Shown: positions 22,951 to 35,209 of the stretch, one piece after another | Position numbering within the stretch: the stretch's first letter is position 1 | How the letters are laid out: each line of letters begins with the position of its first letter | Origin: Salvelinus alpinus | Taxonomy: Eukaryota; Chordata; Actinopteri; Salmoniformes; Salmonidae | Assembly: GCF_045679555.1 (NCBI RefSeq) | Contig: NC_092091.1 | Coordinates: forward strand, 72,953,839 to 73,017,838 | DNA length: 64,000 bases | Reading direction: 5' to 3' | Made by a program: the position numbers and the translations under genes | Notes under the pieces: model-generated | What the model was told of the DNA's origin: nothing | Databases searched by the model: none | Seen by the model: only the letters and a program-made list of their open reading frames with translations

Positions 22951-24290
22951 GAACAAAAATATAAACGCAACATGCAACAAATTCAAAGATTTTACTGAGT
23001 TACAGTTCAAGGAAATCAGCCAATATAAATTAATTAATTAGGTCCTAATCTATGGATTTCACATGACTGGGAGTACAGATATGCATCTGTTGGTCACAGA
23101 TACCTTTAAAAAAAAAAGATAGGGGCGTGGATCAGAAAACCAGTTAGTGTCTGGTGTGACCACCATTTGCCTCATGCAGCTCGACATCTCCATCACATGG
23201 AGTTGATCAGGCTGTTGATCGTGGCCTGTGGAATGTTGTCCCACTCCTATGGCTATGCAAAGTTGCTGGATATTGGCAGGAACTGGAACACGCTGTCGTA
23301 CAAGTTGATCCAGAGCATCCCAAACATGTTCAATGGGTGACATGTCTGGTGAGTATGCATGCCATGGAAGAACTGGGACATTTTCAGCTTCCAGGAATTG
23401 TGTACAGTCCTTGCGACATGGGGCCGTTCATTATGCTAAAACATGAGGTGATGGTAGCGGATGAATGACAAGACAATGGGCCTCAGGATCTCATCACGGC
23501 ATCTCTTCGCATTCAAATTGCCATCGATAAAATGCAATTGTGTTCATTGTCTGTAGATTATGCCTGCCCTTACCATAACCCCACTGCCACCATGGGACAC
23601 TCTGCCATCTGCCCGGTACAGTTGAAACCCGGGATTGATCCGTGAAAATCACACTTCTCCAGCGTGCCAGTGACCATAGTAGTTGAGCATTTGCCCCGCT
23701 GAAGTCGGTTTACAGCCGAACCAAAGGTGAGCATTTGCCCCGCTGAAGTCGGTTTACAGCCGAACTGCAATCAGGTGAATCCCCTGGTGAAGACGACGAG
23801 CACACAGATGAGCTTCCCTGAGACAGTTTGTGCAGAAGTTCTTCAGTTGTGCAAACACACAGTTTCATCAGCTGTTCGGGTGGCTGATCTCAGACGATCC
23901 TATGATCCTACTGGTGAAGAAGCCGGTGTGTGGAGGTCCTGGGCTGGCTTGGTTACACGTGGTCTGTGGTTGTGAGGCCGGTTGGATGAAGTGCCAAATT
24001 CTCTAATGACCTGGGCAGCTCTAGCAGGGCATTCATTTGACTAACTAAGTTGTTGGAAAGGTGGCATCCTATGACGGTGCTACGTTGAAAGTCACTGAGC
24101 TCTTCAGCTCTTTTTATTTAACCTTTATTTAACTAGGCAAGTCAGTACGGACCATTCTACTGCCAATGTTTATCTATGGAGATTGCATGGCTGTGTGCTC
24201 GATTTTATACACCTGTCAGCAACGGGTGTGGCCGAATCCACTAATTTGAAGAGGTGTCCACATACATTTTACTGCTAATGGTTGCAAATA
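22951..24290 (-). mobile_element. Chimeric Tc1-like remnant: two families joined
   Basis: Reading on the minus strand, about 24290-24035 is the 5' end of one Tc1 family ('gtggacacctcttcaaatta', then 'ccatgcaatctccatag'). From about 24030 down to 22951 the sequence is the transposase and 3' terminus of the family seen at 11252-11883, ending 'tatatttttgttc'. A SINE-tail scrap interrupts it at 24107-24150. A 44-bp-period tandem duplication lies at 23684-23765. Frames are broken throughout. Confidence 0.65.
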
Positions 24291-24404
24291 GGCTATTGAG
24301 GTGGCTTACTATGCCCAATAGTAATGCACTAAATCACAGATTGGGGGCATCATTGCGCATGTTTTCACACATCATGAAACACATTGAGGGAACAAATGTC
24401 ATCT

Positions 24405-24510
24405 ACTTCCTGGATCATTTTTCAAAATAAAGGTTGGTTACACACATCTTATGTTACTTCCAACATTGCCACCTGCTGCTGTATCATATTGTAGCTGCTA
24501 AAAGGAATCA
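24405..24510 (-). promoter_or_regulatory. Orphan copy of the ZNF promoter block
   Basis: It contains 'aaaataaaggttggttacac' and 'ttgccacctgctgctgtatc', the same pair of blocks found upstream of exon 1 in M1-M5. No exon 1 follows on the minus strand; the sequence runs instead into the chimeric Tc1 remnant. Confidence 0.4.
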
Positions 24511-26179
24511 AATGTTTTAAAATAATGAATTAAATCAAACACACTTTTTCCTCAGAAAATTCCTATTTACTATTTAGTTCAAGTACAAGAATACAGACTC
24601 ATCATACAACCTGATTTTAAAAAGTATAAAATTGCTTCACTTAAAAGTACATCGAAGAGTAGCCCAAGGGTTAGTAGTCTCCAAACTAACTGAAGCACCA
24701 CACTGAGAATACACTAACTCTGAACAATGTAACAGTAGAAATATTTAAATATCTGAATATAGAATGAATAAATAGCCAAAGGAATTTCAGATAGTCCCGA
24801 GTAATAGCTAAACAACTTAGTGTTCTACGCAGAGTAACAAGCATGCAGTGAGCATATAATGGTTAATGTTGTCCTTCACAGTAACCTGTAAGCACAATGT
24901 ACTGGCTTCTCCTTTCAGTAACGACTGGGGTTCAGGATCTGATCTCTAAAAGAAACACAGAACAGAACAGATTGTCAGACAAACCAGAATGGAATTCATG
25001 GAATACGACTTAACAAGTAAAGAATCTAAAGTCTATGAGACACACACTTTTTTTAAAGGTGTTTGCACCAATGATGTATATAAACCCTGGATTGCTAATG
25101 CTTTGTATTGGCCATTGAGAGGCTTTGAAGCCACCGGTCGGCCATATTGGCTCTCACCAGTAGGAGCAGCCCTCCATAGGAATTAATGGAATTCTACAGT
25201 ATTTCAATTAAATGTTTCAAGGACAAAATTACATGTATTTAAGTATTTTTGTTGTTACAGTAGGGACCGTAACATTAGTCATCTCAAAAAATAATACTTT
25301 AAGGAACATTTTATTTTTTCATTTTTATATTTAACTCATATAATATAATTGAATTTATGTTTAGCTCAAAGTATGCATTCAGGTTCTGTAATATAATAAA
25401 TGTAGACATTAATAAATGCATGTCTAAAGCTTCCAAAATATTTGTTTTACCATGGTGGGGGAGTGGCAAGATGGAGGCATGGTGGCTTCAAAACAGCGCC
25501 CCCATTTCAGTCATCTACTATATAAATCATTGGTTTGCACAAAGCTTTGACTTACAATGATGTTTGCAACAATGTAACAATCAATCATGGAATGAGATTT
25601 GAGACGTTGCTTTATCTGGTAAGATTTTTGGGGAAAGGTATGGTATAAATTATGAAATTATTCTCAGAGCGCTGCATGACATTGAATCAATAAGTTACTC
25701 TCCTAAACAATTGCATGTGTCGCATAAGCTTGTAGACTTGTGTCGTTGTCGATACTAACCTTCCCTGTGGAGTAATATCTGATGATTTCATTTCTCAAGA
25801 TGTTGTGAAAAGTTCTGCAGACCAGAGACAGGTTCCAGTAGCCTCTCTTCCCGTTCACACGCAGTACGTCCCGGAAGATCCACACCAGCGACTCAAGAGG
25901 AAGCTGCAAGAAAGTGAATCAATTCAATGGTTTCAGTGTTTTAGCTGCCTATTTTGGTGAAGTGTTTGTTGTTGAACATTGGTTCCTAAAGCAGTGGTGT
26001 TATATATTGAAGGATAGGAAATTCACTAGCTAGGTAGGCTACATGGCAAACTCTAGAAGATATACAGTTGTTTATAATGGCACCCTAGCACTTTTCTTAA
26101 ATATTGCAATGTCTTTCTCACCACACGTTGTTTTTGGATAATCAGCATTGCAGAACAAATTGTATTTTTGTAAACTTAA

Positions 26180-26395
26180 GTTTGACACATTGGTGCGTCT
26201 GACTTCCAGGTTAAGCGAGCAGTGTGTCAAGAAGCAGTGCGGCTTGGCAGGGTTGTGTTTCATGGGATGCATGGCTCTCGAACTTCGCCTCTCCCGAGTC
26301 CGTAGGGGAGTTACAGCGATGGGACAAGACTAACTACCAATTGAATATCACAAAATTGGGGAGAAAAAGGGGTAAAAACTACAACAAAAAACGTA
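26180..26395 (+). repeat. Dispersed repeat fragment
   Basis: It contains 'gttaagcgagcagtgtgtca' and 'ctctcccgagtccgtagggg' and ends 'ttggggagaaaaaggggt', a tail I recognise from salmonid interspersed repeats. Class uncertain. Confidence 0.4.
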
Positions 26396-26412
26396 CGTTT
26401 ACAATTGTTATT

Positions 26413-26610
26413 TAGAAAATAAAGACAAATGACATGGACCAAATTATTAGCACCCCAGATCTAGTACTTGGTTGCACAGCCTTTGACCAAGATAACTGCA
26501 GACGAACACTTCTTGTAGCCATCAATGAGCTTGCTGCACCTTTATCCTGGAAATTTGGCACACTCTTCAGCAGCAAACTGCTCTAATTCTTCAATGTTTG
26601 AGGGGTGCCC
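26413..26610 (-). mobile_element. Tc1-like terminal fragment followed by AT-rich DNA
   Basis: The sequence 'ggttgcacagcctttgacca...aataactgc' and following is the N-terminal/5' part of a Tc1-like element in reverse. From 26630 to about 26960 comes very AT-rich DNA with recurring 'gaattcaa/ttgaattt' words in both orientations; no gene is seen there. Confidence 0.45.
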
Positions 26611-27299
26611 TCTATGGAGCAATTTCAGTGCCAACAAAAATTATCATTTGAATTCTATCATTTTGAATTGGGATTCGGATATTGAATTTAATATTTTTTT
26701 AATTTTAATGCAGATATTAATCATTTAATTCATAAATTCAACTTGAATTTCATGAAATCTGAATTGAGTTAACATACAGCATTCAGTAAAATATTTTTTT
26801 ATTGAATATTCAAATTCGATATTTATATATTCAGTTTCAATATGATAGATATTTCATTAATTGTCTATCAAGTTTACAAACAATAATTTCAAGTTTATGA
26901 AAATGTCATATTCAACTTCTTAGATGCATTTACATTTAGTTTTTAAATTCAGTTCTCTAAATTCAGATTCAAAACCAGAGACATCCAGGTACTTTGCCAG
27001 CCAGTAAAAGTAAAGAACAGAAAGAATCAAACGCTCTCTGTAGTAAACAAGCTTTTGGCGGTTTCTGAAGCCAATGTGGCATGTTGAATTTATTTACTTC
27101 CTATGAATTTGGCTCTAGCGTTTGAACCGTTTTGGCTATAAACTATTATGACCCCATTCCTGAAATATGGACATGTCTTTGGTTCCCCTCTATGACGATC
27201 ACATGCTGCATTAGAAGGGAGTGACACAAAAAAGTGGCTCCCATAAGTAAACATTGCCCCGTCACAGCCCTTCTAAGCACAGCCTTTCCACTCCCTATT

Positions 27300-28060
27300 T
27301 AATCTTGCTCTTATGACTGACTGGGTTAGAACCAGGTCTCCTGCATATCACAAGACTGTGTTAGTCCACTTAACTAAAGCCCATAGGGATTAGTTCAGGA
27401 AGCTAACACAAGTCTTCAAGTCTCCAGCAAGGTTACTCATCAAAAGAGAGTGGTTCATCGAACCACCTCGGTTAAATTTCACCCCCCTTTGACCTCATAC
27501 TCAGAGATCACGGCACCAATTTAACTGATTGGGGTTCATATCAGGCCTCCTGCACAAGACCACTTTCTGTGGCAAACAGAAACAGAATGATCTGTGCAAC
27601 CCATTTAATGAGAGTGCAACAGACGTGGTTTGGTGATCCATGCATGTGATGAGCAACCTGGCTGAAGACGTGTTAAGTTTAACCCAGGGCTCCACTTTTG
27701 TGACAAGTCACTTATCACATAAGCGTGGTCACCAAACCACCTGTTAGACTTCACCCTCATTTTACCTCCCCCTTGAAGACTCATCCAAGTCACAGGACCA
27801 ATGCCTAGGCTTTAGCTCAACAGGCTAACACAGTCTTAACCCATTGTCACGTTGACCTTATCATGAGTTCCTTTTCCAATTATAATGTGGGAAGGTAAAA
27901 ATTATTTCAAAATTATATTTATTTTAAAATGTTGATAACTTCTCCCTGCCATTCTCCTGATGATAAGACATGTGAAAAATGTTTTGCTAACATATGATGA
28001 GGATCCCTGGTGGGCCGGTTTGCCTGGGCGGGGATCCCTGGGCAAGTAAAGGTTGAAGAC
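27300..28060. repeat. Dispersed repeats replacing F-box exon b region
   Basis: Two related stretches share 'ccaggtctcctgcatatcac'-like and 'aggcctcctgcacaagacc' motifs and tRNA-like 'gggttagaaccaggtc'. Class not identified. Paralogous sequence resumes at about 28065 ('ggtctacagtgatggtgcac'). Confidence 0.35.
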
Positions 28061-28784
28061 CCCAGGTCTACAGTGATGGTGCACATCCTAACCTGTCAAG
28101 CCTGCTCAAAACAGTCAGAATGGAAAGGAATAAACCAGAGAGAATTCTGATTGAATTGAATGGGTTCGAATTCTGGGACTCAAAAACCGGCATATGTTTC
28201 CCGAGGCTGAATATGATGAAGAGGGTAAAGGGGTATGAAGATAGTTCTATAAACCCAACCCCTGACAGCCTACCATTCCAGTCAGCACTCTCTCTACTTG
28301 CACCAGCTAGGTCGCCATGTCCATTTACAGTGCCAGGACTGTGTTGGTGTCCGTGAAACTGTCGCTTTGCTCTTCTGCCATGTTGATGTCCAGAAAAGAG
28401 GTCACCATTGCCCTCTTCCCTGAACCTTCCTCCTCTTTCCTGTGTTCAGATAAGAGAGGAACCGAGCAACGAGCTCTCAACCACCAACAGGCTTTGCTCA
28501 CCCAGGCACCTGTCCAGAGCTTCCTGAATTCTTAATTGCTGTTCTTTGGTTCACCACTGCACCAATACAAATTCATAAGGATGTTTAAAATCTTCACCTG
28601 CAATAAGTTCTACATTATCAATCCACTCTGGACCAAGCATCAAGCCAGTTGAACTGAAAACACGACCACTACACACAGAGAGGGTAGCGTTCAATGTGGA
28701 AAACATCCAAAATGTTAAAAACGCATGGACCCAGTGTTCATATGAAAACCTCAGTAGTGTGGAGCCATTCCCCTTACAACTAGG

Positions 28785-28834
28785 GCCAGGAGTTTTTCCT
28801 TGGTCTTGTCACGTGGTGAGGAAAAACTCCTGGC
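28785..28834. other. Hairpin element downstream of M1 (conserved in all M units)
   Basis: Arms gccaggagtttttcc (28785-28799) and ggaaaaactcctggc (28820-28834) are perfect 15-bp inverted repeats. The 20-nt loop contains CACGTG (28810-28815). Equivalent elements lie at about 39150-39193 (M2), 45397-45450 (M3), 53562-53614 (M4) and 60150-60197 (M5), each roughly 5-220 bp past the stop codon. Confidence 0.7.
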
Positions 28835-28992
28835 ACTGCCTATCATTACACCGGGTGGAGAAGTGTGAAGTTGCCCCTAGATGCTGATGTTGGTCAGTTT
28901 AGCATTTTTTTCCACAAGTGGTAAAGGTTAGGATTGGGGGAGAGGAAGCTGATCCTAGATCTGTATCTAGTCGGAACTTCACCCTGGAACAC

Positions 28993-30985
28993 TCAGGGCA
29001 GCACCACGTCCTGTGGCCTGCCGCCAGTGTGGACGAGGAGATGCTTTTTCATGTGGCCGGACTGGGTGAAGCACTTCCCGCAGTAGATGCAATGAAATGG
29101 TTTCTCTCCGGTGTGCACCCTCTCATGCATCTTCAGCTGGTGTCTGTGGGAGAAGCGCTTGGTGCAGTGGCTGCAGCCGTACGGTTTCTCCCCCGTGTGG
29201 ACCCGCATGTGCCTCCGCAGGTGCGCCGGCTGAGGGAAGGGCTTTCCACAGAGGCTGCAACGGAGCTGCCTCTTGTTGGAGTGAGACGTCAGCTGTTGTG
29301 GCTGCATTTCTATGCCTTTCGGTGAAGAAGTGGCGCTTATGTTGAAATTTGGGAAGGGAGCTGCCTTCCCTCTTTGGGGAACCTGGAGGAGAGTAACACT
29401 TGGGGATGAAAAGCTGTTTAGGGAGGGCAGTCTGTTGAAATCTGGCATCTTGGACCTTGATCCTACAGTTGTGCCTTGCTCCGCATGTTGAGTGTCAGGG
29501 GGACACTTTGTCTGTCCAGACTCCATTCCCCCTCTTCCTCTGTTGTCCACAAGCTGCCTGCTGTCTGAACAGACCTCTCCAGATGTCGCCTCTTGGCCAG
29601 TTATGCTCCATTCTGAACTCATATCTGCCTCCACTTTAATGGGAACTGAGTCCACCATCACCACATCAGGCAGCCAGTCCAGAGAGCCTGAAGCAGACAT
29701 GCAGACCCCAGAGTTACCAGACACCCCTCTCCTCTCTGGATGTCCAGACAGCCTCTTGGAGTCTGGTCCTGCATTGTGAGGAGCATTCACAGTTGGGTTG
29801 TCAGTGTCTTGGTTCTCTGTCCATTGGGACAGACTGTATGATATGGGTTGATGGTCAGTTTCCCAGGTCACACCCTCAGCAACCTGATGGTCCTGTCTTG
29901 CTCTGTTGTATTGTGATGCTGGATGCTGGAACGTCTGGTTTCCAGGTTCTATATTGAGTGAGGTGTCTGGAGCTCTGTGTCTGTTGCCCTGCTGGTCCAG
30001 AAGGTCTGTGGTTTCAGTAGATGATGAAGCACCTGGTTCTGGCACAATCTTCTCACTGCTCTCACTGACCAGTTGGACAATCTCTGAAATGGGGCAGAGT
30101 AAAGAACATCAGCTGTCCTTTAGTGGAGACTGATTCTTCTTTGCCTTGTTTAATAGTTATGGGTAATGACTAAGAAGGTAATACAATACTGCAATACACA
30201 CTTAAGTCTTTACTTAACATAAAGTGTAAACTGCATAGATTTGATAAATTGCACAAAAATACCTTCCATTCTACTGGTGTCAAGGTTCTCCATTTTGATA
30301 AGAGGTGCCTCTGGCATATCTGCCATCTGTTTGGTATTCATCAGGAAAATGTTATTAGAAACATATCTCCCAAACCATTTGAAATATGAGAAAACAAATC
30401 ATATATTTGACCGTGTCTATGACAACTGACCTGCATGCTCCCATCCTGGTCTGTTGCTGTGCGTCCTGAATCTCTCCAGTTGGTGACATCCTGCGTTAAG
30501 TTGCCCCTTTCACTGTCGGCAAAACAATCCTCCACTGCACCAGAAAACACAAACCCTTATAAACGTTACATATTCTACATGACCCATTCTTTTGAACGTG
30601 TTGAAATATGTTTGTTTTTTTACTACAATATCCAATATATTCTACATGACCATTATTTTTAACGTGTTGAAATATGGTTTTAAAAAAGTCTGCCTGATGA
30701 CTTTCCTACTAAGATCTCTCTTGCTCGGGCAACACGATTGGTGTCGCGCCTGTGAACTATGTGTCGCATGGCTCCGATTTTCTCTGTGCCCCGTTGAGAA
30801 CTCTGGTATTTTGTCAAAAGCAGCTTCCTCCGCAGGTTGTCGATTTCTTTTTGACTATGTGAAATTTCCAAACGTAAAGCAGCATGGCCGTCATCTACAA
30901 GTTTGCAGATTTCGGCAACGGCTGCATTCGCCAAAACCTCAATGATGGAGGCTAGCTGAGCATGAAAGACGACGGTATCGGTCAT
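28993..30985 (-). CDS. C2H2 zinc-finger gene M1 (four exons; exon 1 broken)
   Basis: Exon 2 (30431-30534), exon 3 (30263-30326) and exon 4 (28993-30083) are intact and in phase. Exon 4 carries DVVMVDSVPIKVEAD and three fingers with all zinc ligands; helices read QPAHLRR, HRHQLKM and QSGHMKK. Exon 1 starts at 30985 (MTDTVVFHAQLASIIEVL) but a 67-bp tandem duplication (30571-30637/30638-30704) pushes the normal donor away and brings in a TAA after GRLF. A full-length protein is therefore unlikely unless another donor is used or translation starts at the exon 3 ATG (30326). About 1.7 kb of extra sequence, including a Tc1 MITE, separates its start from the promoter block at about 32.8 kb. Confidence 0.7.
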
Positions 30986-31336
30986 GTTCTTGGCACTATG
31001 TCTAACTTAAACACTTATGTTATAGTAATTTGCATTGCAGCGTTCAATCAACGTCCTCAAAGTTCACACGGTATGCTTCAAACATAAATATATTTTATCT
31101 GTGGAGCTAGACACAATAAGGATTTTCCACAACAGTGGAATTTGCTGTTCGCCTTCAAAATAAATGTCCTTCATTGGAAGTGATTAAAATGGATACACAT
31201 ATTGTAATCATGACATATTTGGACTAGATAATGCTAAAGATGAAATAGCTAGTTCATTTGATACAAAAAAGTTACAATCTGTTTAAATCGCACTGTGGAT
31301 GTATTATACTTTAGAATTGCATTAGGGGCGTACTCA

Positions 31337-31776
31337 GAAGTTTGGACACACCTTTGCTTATTTGAGCTTTGCTTGCCATAATATGGACTTGATCTTTACC
31401 AAATATGGCTATCTTCTGTATACCACCCCTACCTTGTCACAACACCACTGATTGGATCAAATGCATTAAGATGGAAAGAAATTCCACAAATGGACTTTTA
31501 ACAAGGCAAACCTGTTAGTTGAAAAGCATTCCAAGTGACTACCTCATGAAGGTGGTTGAGAATGCAAAGCATGTGCAAAAATGTCATGGCAAAGGATGGC
31601 TACTTTGAAGAATCGAAAATATATTTTGAATTTGTTTAACACTTTTTTGGTTACTACATGACTCCATTTTGTTATTTCATAGTATGTCTTCACTATTATT
31701 CTACAACTCAGAGAATAGTAAAATATAAAGAACCCTTGACTGAGTAGGTGTGTCCAAACTTGACAGGTACTGTTCA
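31337..31776. mobile_element. Tc1-derived MITE upstream of M1
   Basis: Both ends carry the same terminal word in inverse orientation: 'agtttggacacacc' near 31350 and 'ggtgtgtccaaactt' near 31750. It has about 440 bp and no complete transposase. It is an internal deletion product of the family at 48068-49385. Confidence 0.7.
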
Positions 31777-32800
31777 TATTGCAATGGGGTCTCAGCCTAC
31801 TTAGAGCTTAATGTGGCTCATTTCAGTCCCACAATATGCGCTACAACGCTAATATATGTGTTAACTCTTCAGAATTGTAATCTGTTGGCGTCACTGAGTA
31901 GGCTGATAACCCATTTCATGGACCCAAGATGCATAGGTAAGGCTGTACAGTGCATATAAGTATGCCCCCAATGCAATTCTAGTCTAATACATCCACAATG
32001 GAATTAACTGTTTTTTTGTATCAAAATAACAAAATTGTCTTTTGTTGAATTTATATAACATTCCAACCTATTATTAAATATGTTTATTTTGTGTGCTGAA
32101 TTAGTTTTATACACGTGTGTTTTATTATAATGTATACAGGGCTCTCTTATAAAATAGATTTGTGACTCAATAATAACTTGTTTAGCATTATCTAGTCAAA
32201 ATAAGGGGTGCATTCGTAAATTACCTCCAGTGTGTCAAAGTGCGTTCTAACCGTTTTTCATATTCAGTGTTGTCAGATCGTTCGTTTGTAAATTCAGAGG
32301 GTTTCTTTCTGGCCGAGGAGTAGGGTTGATCCGAGCTTTCTGACCTCACAACCTCAGTCAAGCGCAGAAGCAAACTGGCTAAAGTTGGCTAGTTTGCTAG
32401 CTACTTCCAGACACAAATGAGAAACCACCTCACTCTGACCATTTTATTAACCCGAGCAGAGCTAGTTAGGCTGTTTTCATGTTATCTAGAGCATTAGTGA
32501 CTAACAGTGCTGCTAGCAACAACTGAATAACGTTTTTTGTCAACCTTGCTGACACCCGTCATATTCAACTAGTGTCGCGTGTTAGTAAACTCAGTTATTC
32601 TGTGCTCTGAATTTACATACGCACCCAAGGCATCCACTTGTATCCGTTTGAAGTCAGTCAATTGGGAGCTTTTATTTTGAAGACAACCAGTATATTCCAC
32701 TATTGTGGCTAATCCTTATTGTGGCTAGCTTCTCGCAGGTTCTCTTTTTTGTTTATTTTTGTTCCGGAAACAAAAATGTCTTCGTGGATCATTTTTTCAA
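31777..32800. other. No gene seen; extra sequence between M1 and its promoter block
   Basis: AT-rich, no supported coding, no counterpart between exon 1 and promoter in M2-M5. It is presumably inserted DNA of unknown class. Confidence 0.4.
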
Positions 32801-32804
32801 AATA

Positions 32805-32900
32805 AAAGGTGAGATTTCAAAATAAAGATTGGTTACACACACAACTTATGTTAGTTCCACCATTGCTACCTGCTGCTGTATCATATTGTAGCGACTGAAA
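32805..32900 (-). promoter_or_regulatory. ZNF promoter block, unit 1 (displaced)
   Basis: It holds 'aataaagattggttacacac' and 'attgctacctgctgctgtat'. It lies about 1.85 kb from the M1 start codon instead of about 230 bp. Confidence 0.4.
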
Positions 32901-33689
32901 GGAATCAAATGTTACAAAAATCAGCCTTTTGACTTTCAATTAAGTGAATTAAAACAAACACTTTGTCCTCCAAATATGTTTATTTTACTATTTGGATCAA
33001 GTAGAAAAATACAGAATCAGCATACAACCTGAATTTAAAGGGAATAAATACATTCCTTCAATTTAAAGTCAATTGAATAGTAGGCTAAGGGTTAGTAGTC
33101 TCAACTAACTGAAGCACCACACTGAGAACGCACTCCAACGCTGAACAATGTAACAGTAGAAAGATTTAAATATCTGGATATAGAATGGCTAAATAGATAA
33201 TGGGATTTCTTATTGTCCTGAGTAATAGCTAAACAACATTGCCTTTTGTTTTTACAATAAATTACAACATTGTAAATAAAAATAAACATTTGTAATAATA
33301 ACAACATTGGTAATATGGGCGTAAGTAGCGCAGCAAGCATATAATGGTTCATGTTGTCCTTCACAGTAACCTGTAACCACAATGTACTGGCTTCTCCTTT
33401 CAGTAACTACTGGGGTTCAGGATCTGATCTCTGGAAAAGAAACACAGAACAGAACAGATTGTCAGACAAACCAGAATGGAATACATGGAATATGAATGCA
33501 CAAGTAAAGAATCTTAAGTCTATGGGACACAGACACTGAGGTGTCTGCACGCAGTTTTGACATACAATGATATTTATAAGAATTTAAGATTTTTTGGGAA
33601 AATATTGTTCATGAAATTCTCCTCAGAGCACTGCATGACATTGAAAAAATGAAAAACATTTGCTTGAATCCCATAGGCTTTTTTTTTAG

Positions 33690-35209
33690 ACTGAAAGAAT
33701 TCAGACCCCTTAACTTTCTCCACTTTGTTAGGTTACAGCCTTATTCAAATATTGATTATTAATTTCCCCCCTCAATCTACACACAATATCCCATAATGAC
33801 AAAACCAAAACAGGTTTTTAGAAATGTTTCTAATAAAAAAAAAAAAAAGTAAACTGAAATAAGTATTCAGACCCTTTACTCAGCACTTGATTGAAGCACC
33901 TTTACCAGCGATTACATCCTCGAGTCTTCTTTGGTATGACGCTAGAAGCTTGGCACACCTGTATTTGGGGAGTTTCTCCCATTCTTCTCTGCAGATCCTC
34001 TCAAGCGCTGTCAGGTTGGATGGGGAGCGTGGCTGCTCAGCTATTTTCAGGTCTCTTCAGAGATGTTCGATCGGGCTCAAGAACGGGCTCTGGCTGGGCC
34101 ACAAGGACATTCAGAGATGTATCCTGAAGCCACTCCTGCGTTGTCTTGGCTGTGTGCTTACGGTCATTGTCCGGTAGGAAGGTAAACCTTTGCCCTCAGT
34201 CTGAGGTCCTGAACGCTCTGGAGCTGGTTTTCATCAAGGACCTCTGTACTTTGCTCCATTCATCTTTGCCTCGATCATGACTAGTCTCCCAGTCCCTGCC
34301 GCTGAAAAACATCCTCACAGCATGATGCTGCCACCAAAATGCTTCACTGTAGTGATGGTATGGTGCCAGGTTTCCTCCAAATGTGACACTTGGCGTTCAG
34401 CCAAATAGTTCAATCTTGGTTTCATCAGACCAGAGAATCTTGTTTCTCATGGTCTGAGAGACTTTAGGTGCCTTTTGGCAAACTCCAAGCGCGCTGTCAT
34501 GCACCTTTTACTGAGGAGTAGCTTCTGATTGGTGGAGTGCTGCAGAGATGGTTGTCCTTCTGGGAGGTTCTTCCATCTCCACAGAGGAACCCTTCGGGTT
34601 CTTGGTCACCTCCCTGGCCAAGACCCTTCTCCCCCGATTGCTCAGTTTGGCCCGGGCGGTCAGCTCTACAAAGAGTCTTGGTGGTTCCAAACTTCTTCCA
34701 TTTAAGAATGATGAGGCCACTGTGTTCTTGGTGACCTTCAATGCTGCAGAAATGTTTTGGTACCCTTCCCCAGATCTGTGCCTCAACACAATTCTGTCTC
34801 AGATCTACGGACAATTCCTTCAACCTCATGGCTTGGTTTTTTGCTCTGACATGCACTGTCAACTGTGGGGCCTTTATATAGACAGGTGTGTGCCTTTCCA
34901 AATCATGTCCAATCAATTGAATTTACCACAGGTGGACTCCAATCAAGTAGTAGAAACATCTCAAGTATGATCAATGGAAACAAGATGCACCTGAGCTCAA
35001 TTTCGAGTCTCATAGCAAAGGGTCTGAATACTTGTTATTTATTTTGATTAAATTAGCAAACATTTGTAAAAACCTGTTTTTTTGCTTTGTTGTGTGTAGA
35101 TTGCTGAGGACATTTTTATATTTAATCAATTTTAGAATAAGGCTGTAACCTAACAAAATGTAGAAAAAGGTCTATAGGGGTCTGAATACCTTCCGAAGGC
35201 ACTGTATGT
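33690..35209 (-). mobile_element. Tc1-like transposon in the unit 2 F-box relic
   Basis: Termini are 'ttcagaccccttaactttct' on the left and 'ggggtctgaatacc...gcactgta' on the right, an inverted pair. Minus-strand transposase pieces are seen, for example 34789-34508 (ISAALKVTKNTVASSFL, a helix-turn-helix region). Multiple frame breaks. Same family as 6329-7602 and 56453-57989. Confidence 0.75.

Larger units (their letters stand above)
24886..28523 (-). pseudogene. F-box-like gene relic, unit 1
   Basis: Exon c (25760-25903, 144 nt) is intact in this unit only: LPLESLVWIFRDVLRV, then YWNLSLVCRTFHNILRN. This matches the F-box pattern (LPxExLxxIF...LsLVCRxf) that binds SKP1 in SCF ubiquitin ligases. 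Exon d (24886-24945) follows in phase and reads RSDPEPQSLLKGEASTLCLQ, with Ser where paralogs have a stop. Exon a (28274-28523) is interrupted by stops, and exon b was not found; repeats occupy 26.1-28.07 kb in its place. It is therefore probably dead. The gene identity is not recognised. F-box assignment rests on pattern only. Confidence 0.5.

Noticed and set aside
26640..26960. Possible origin or matrix-attachment region from extreme AT content
   Set aside because: AT-richness and 'gaattcaa' words alone are not evidence; degraded transposon DNA is as likely.
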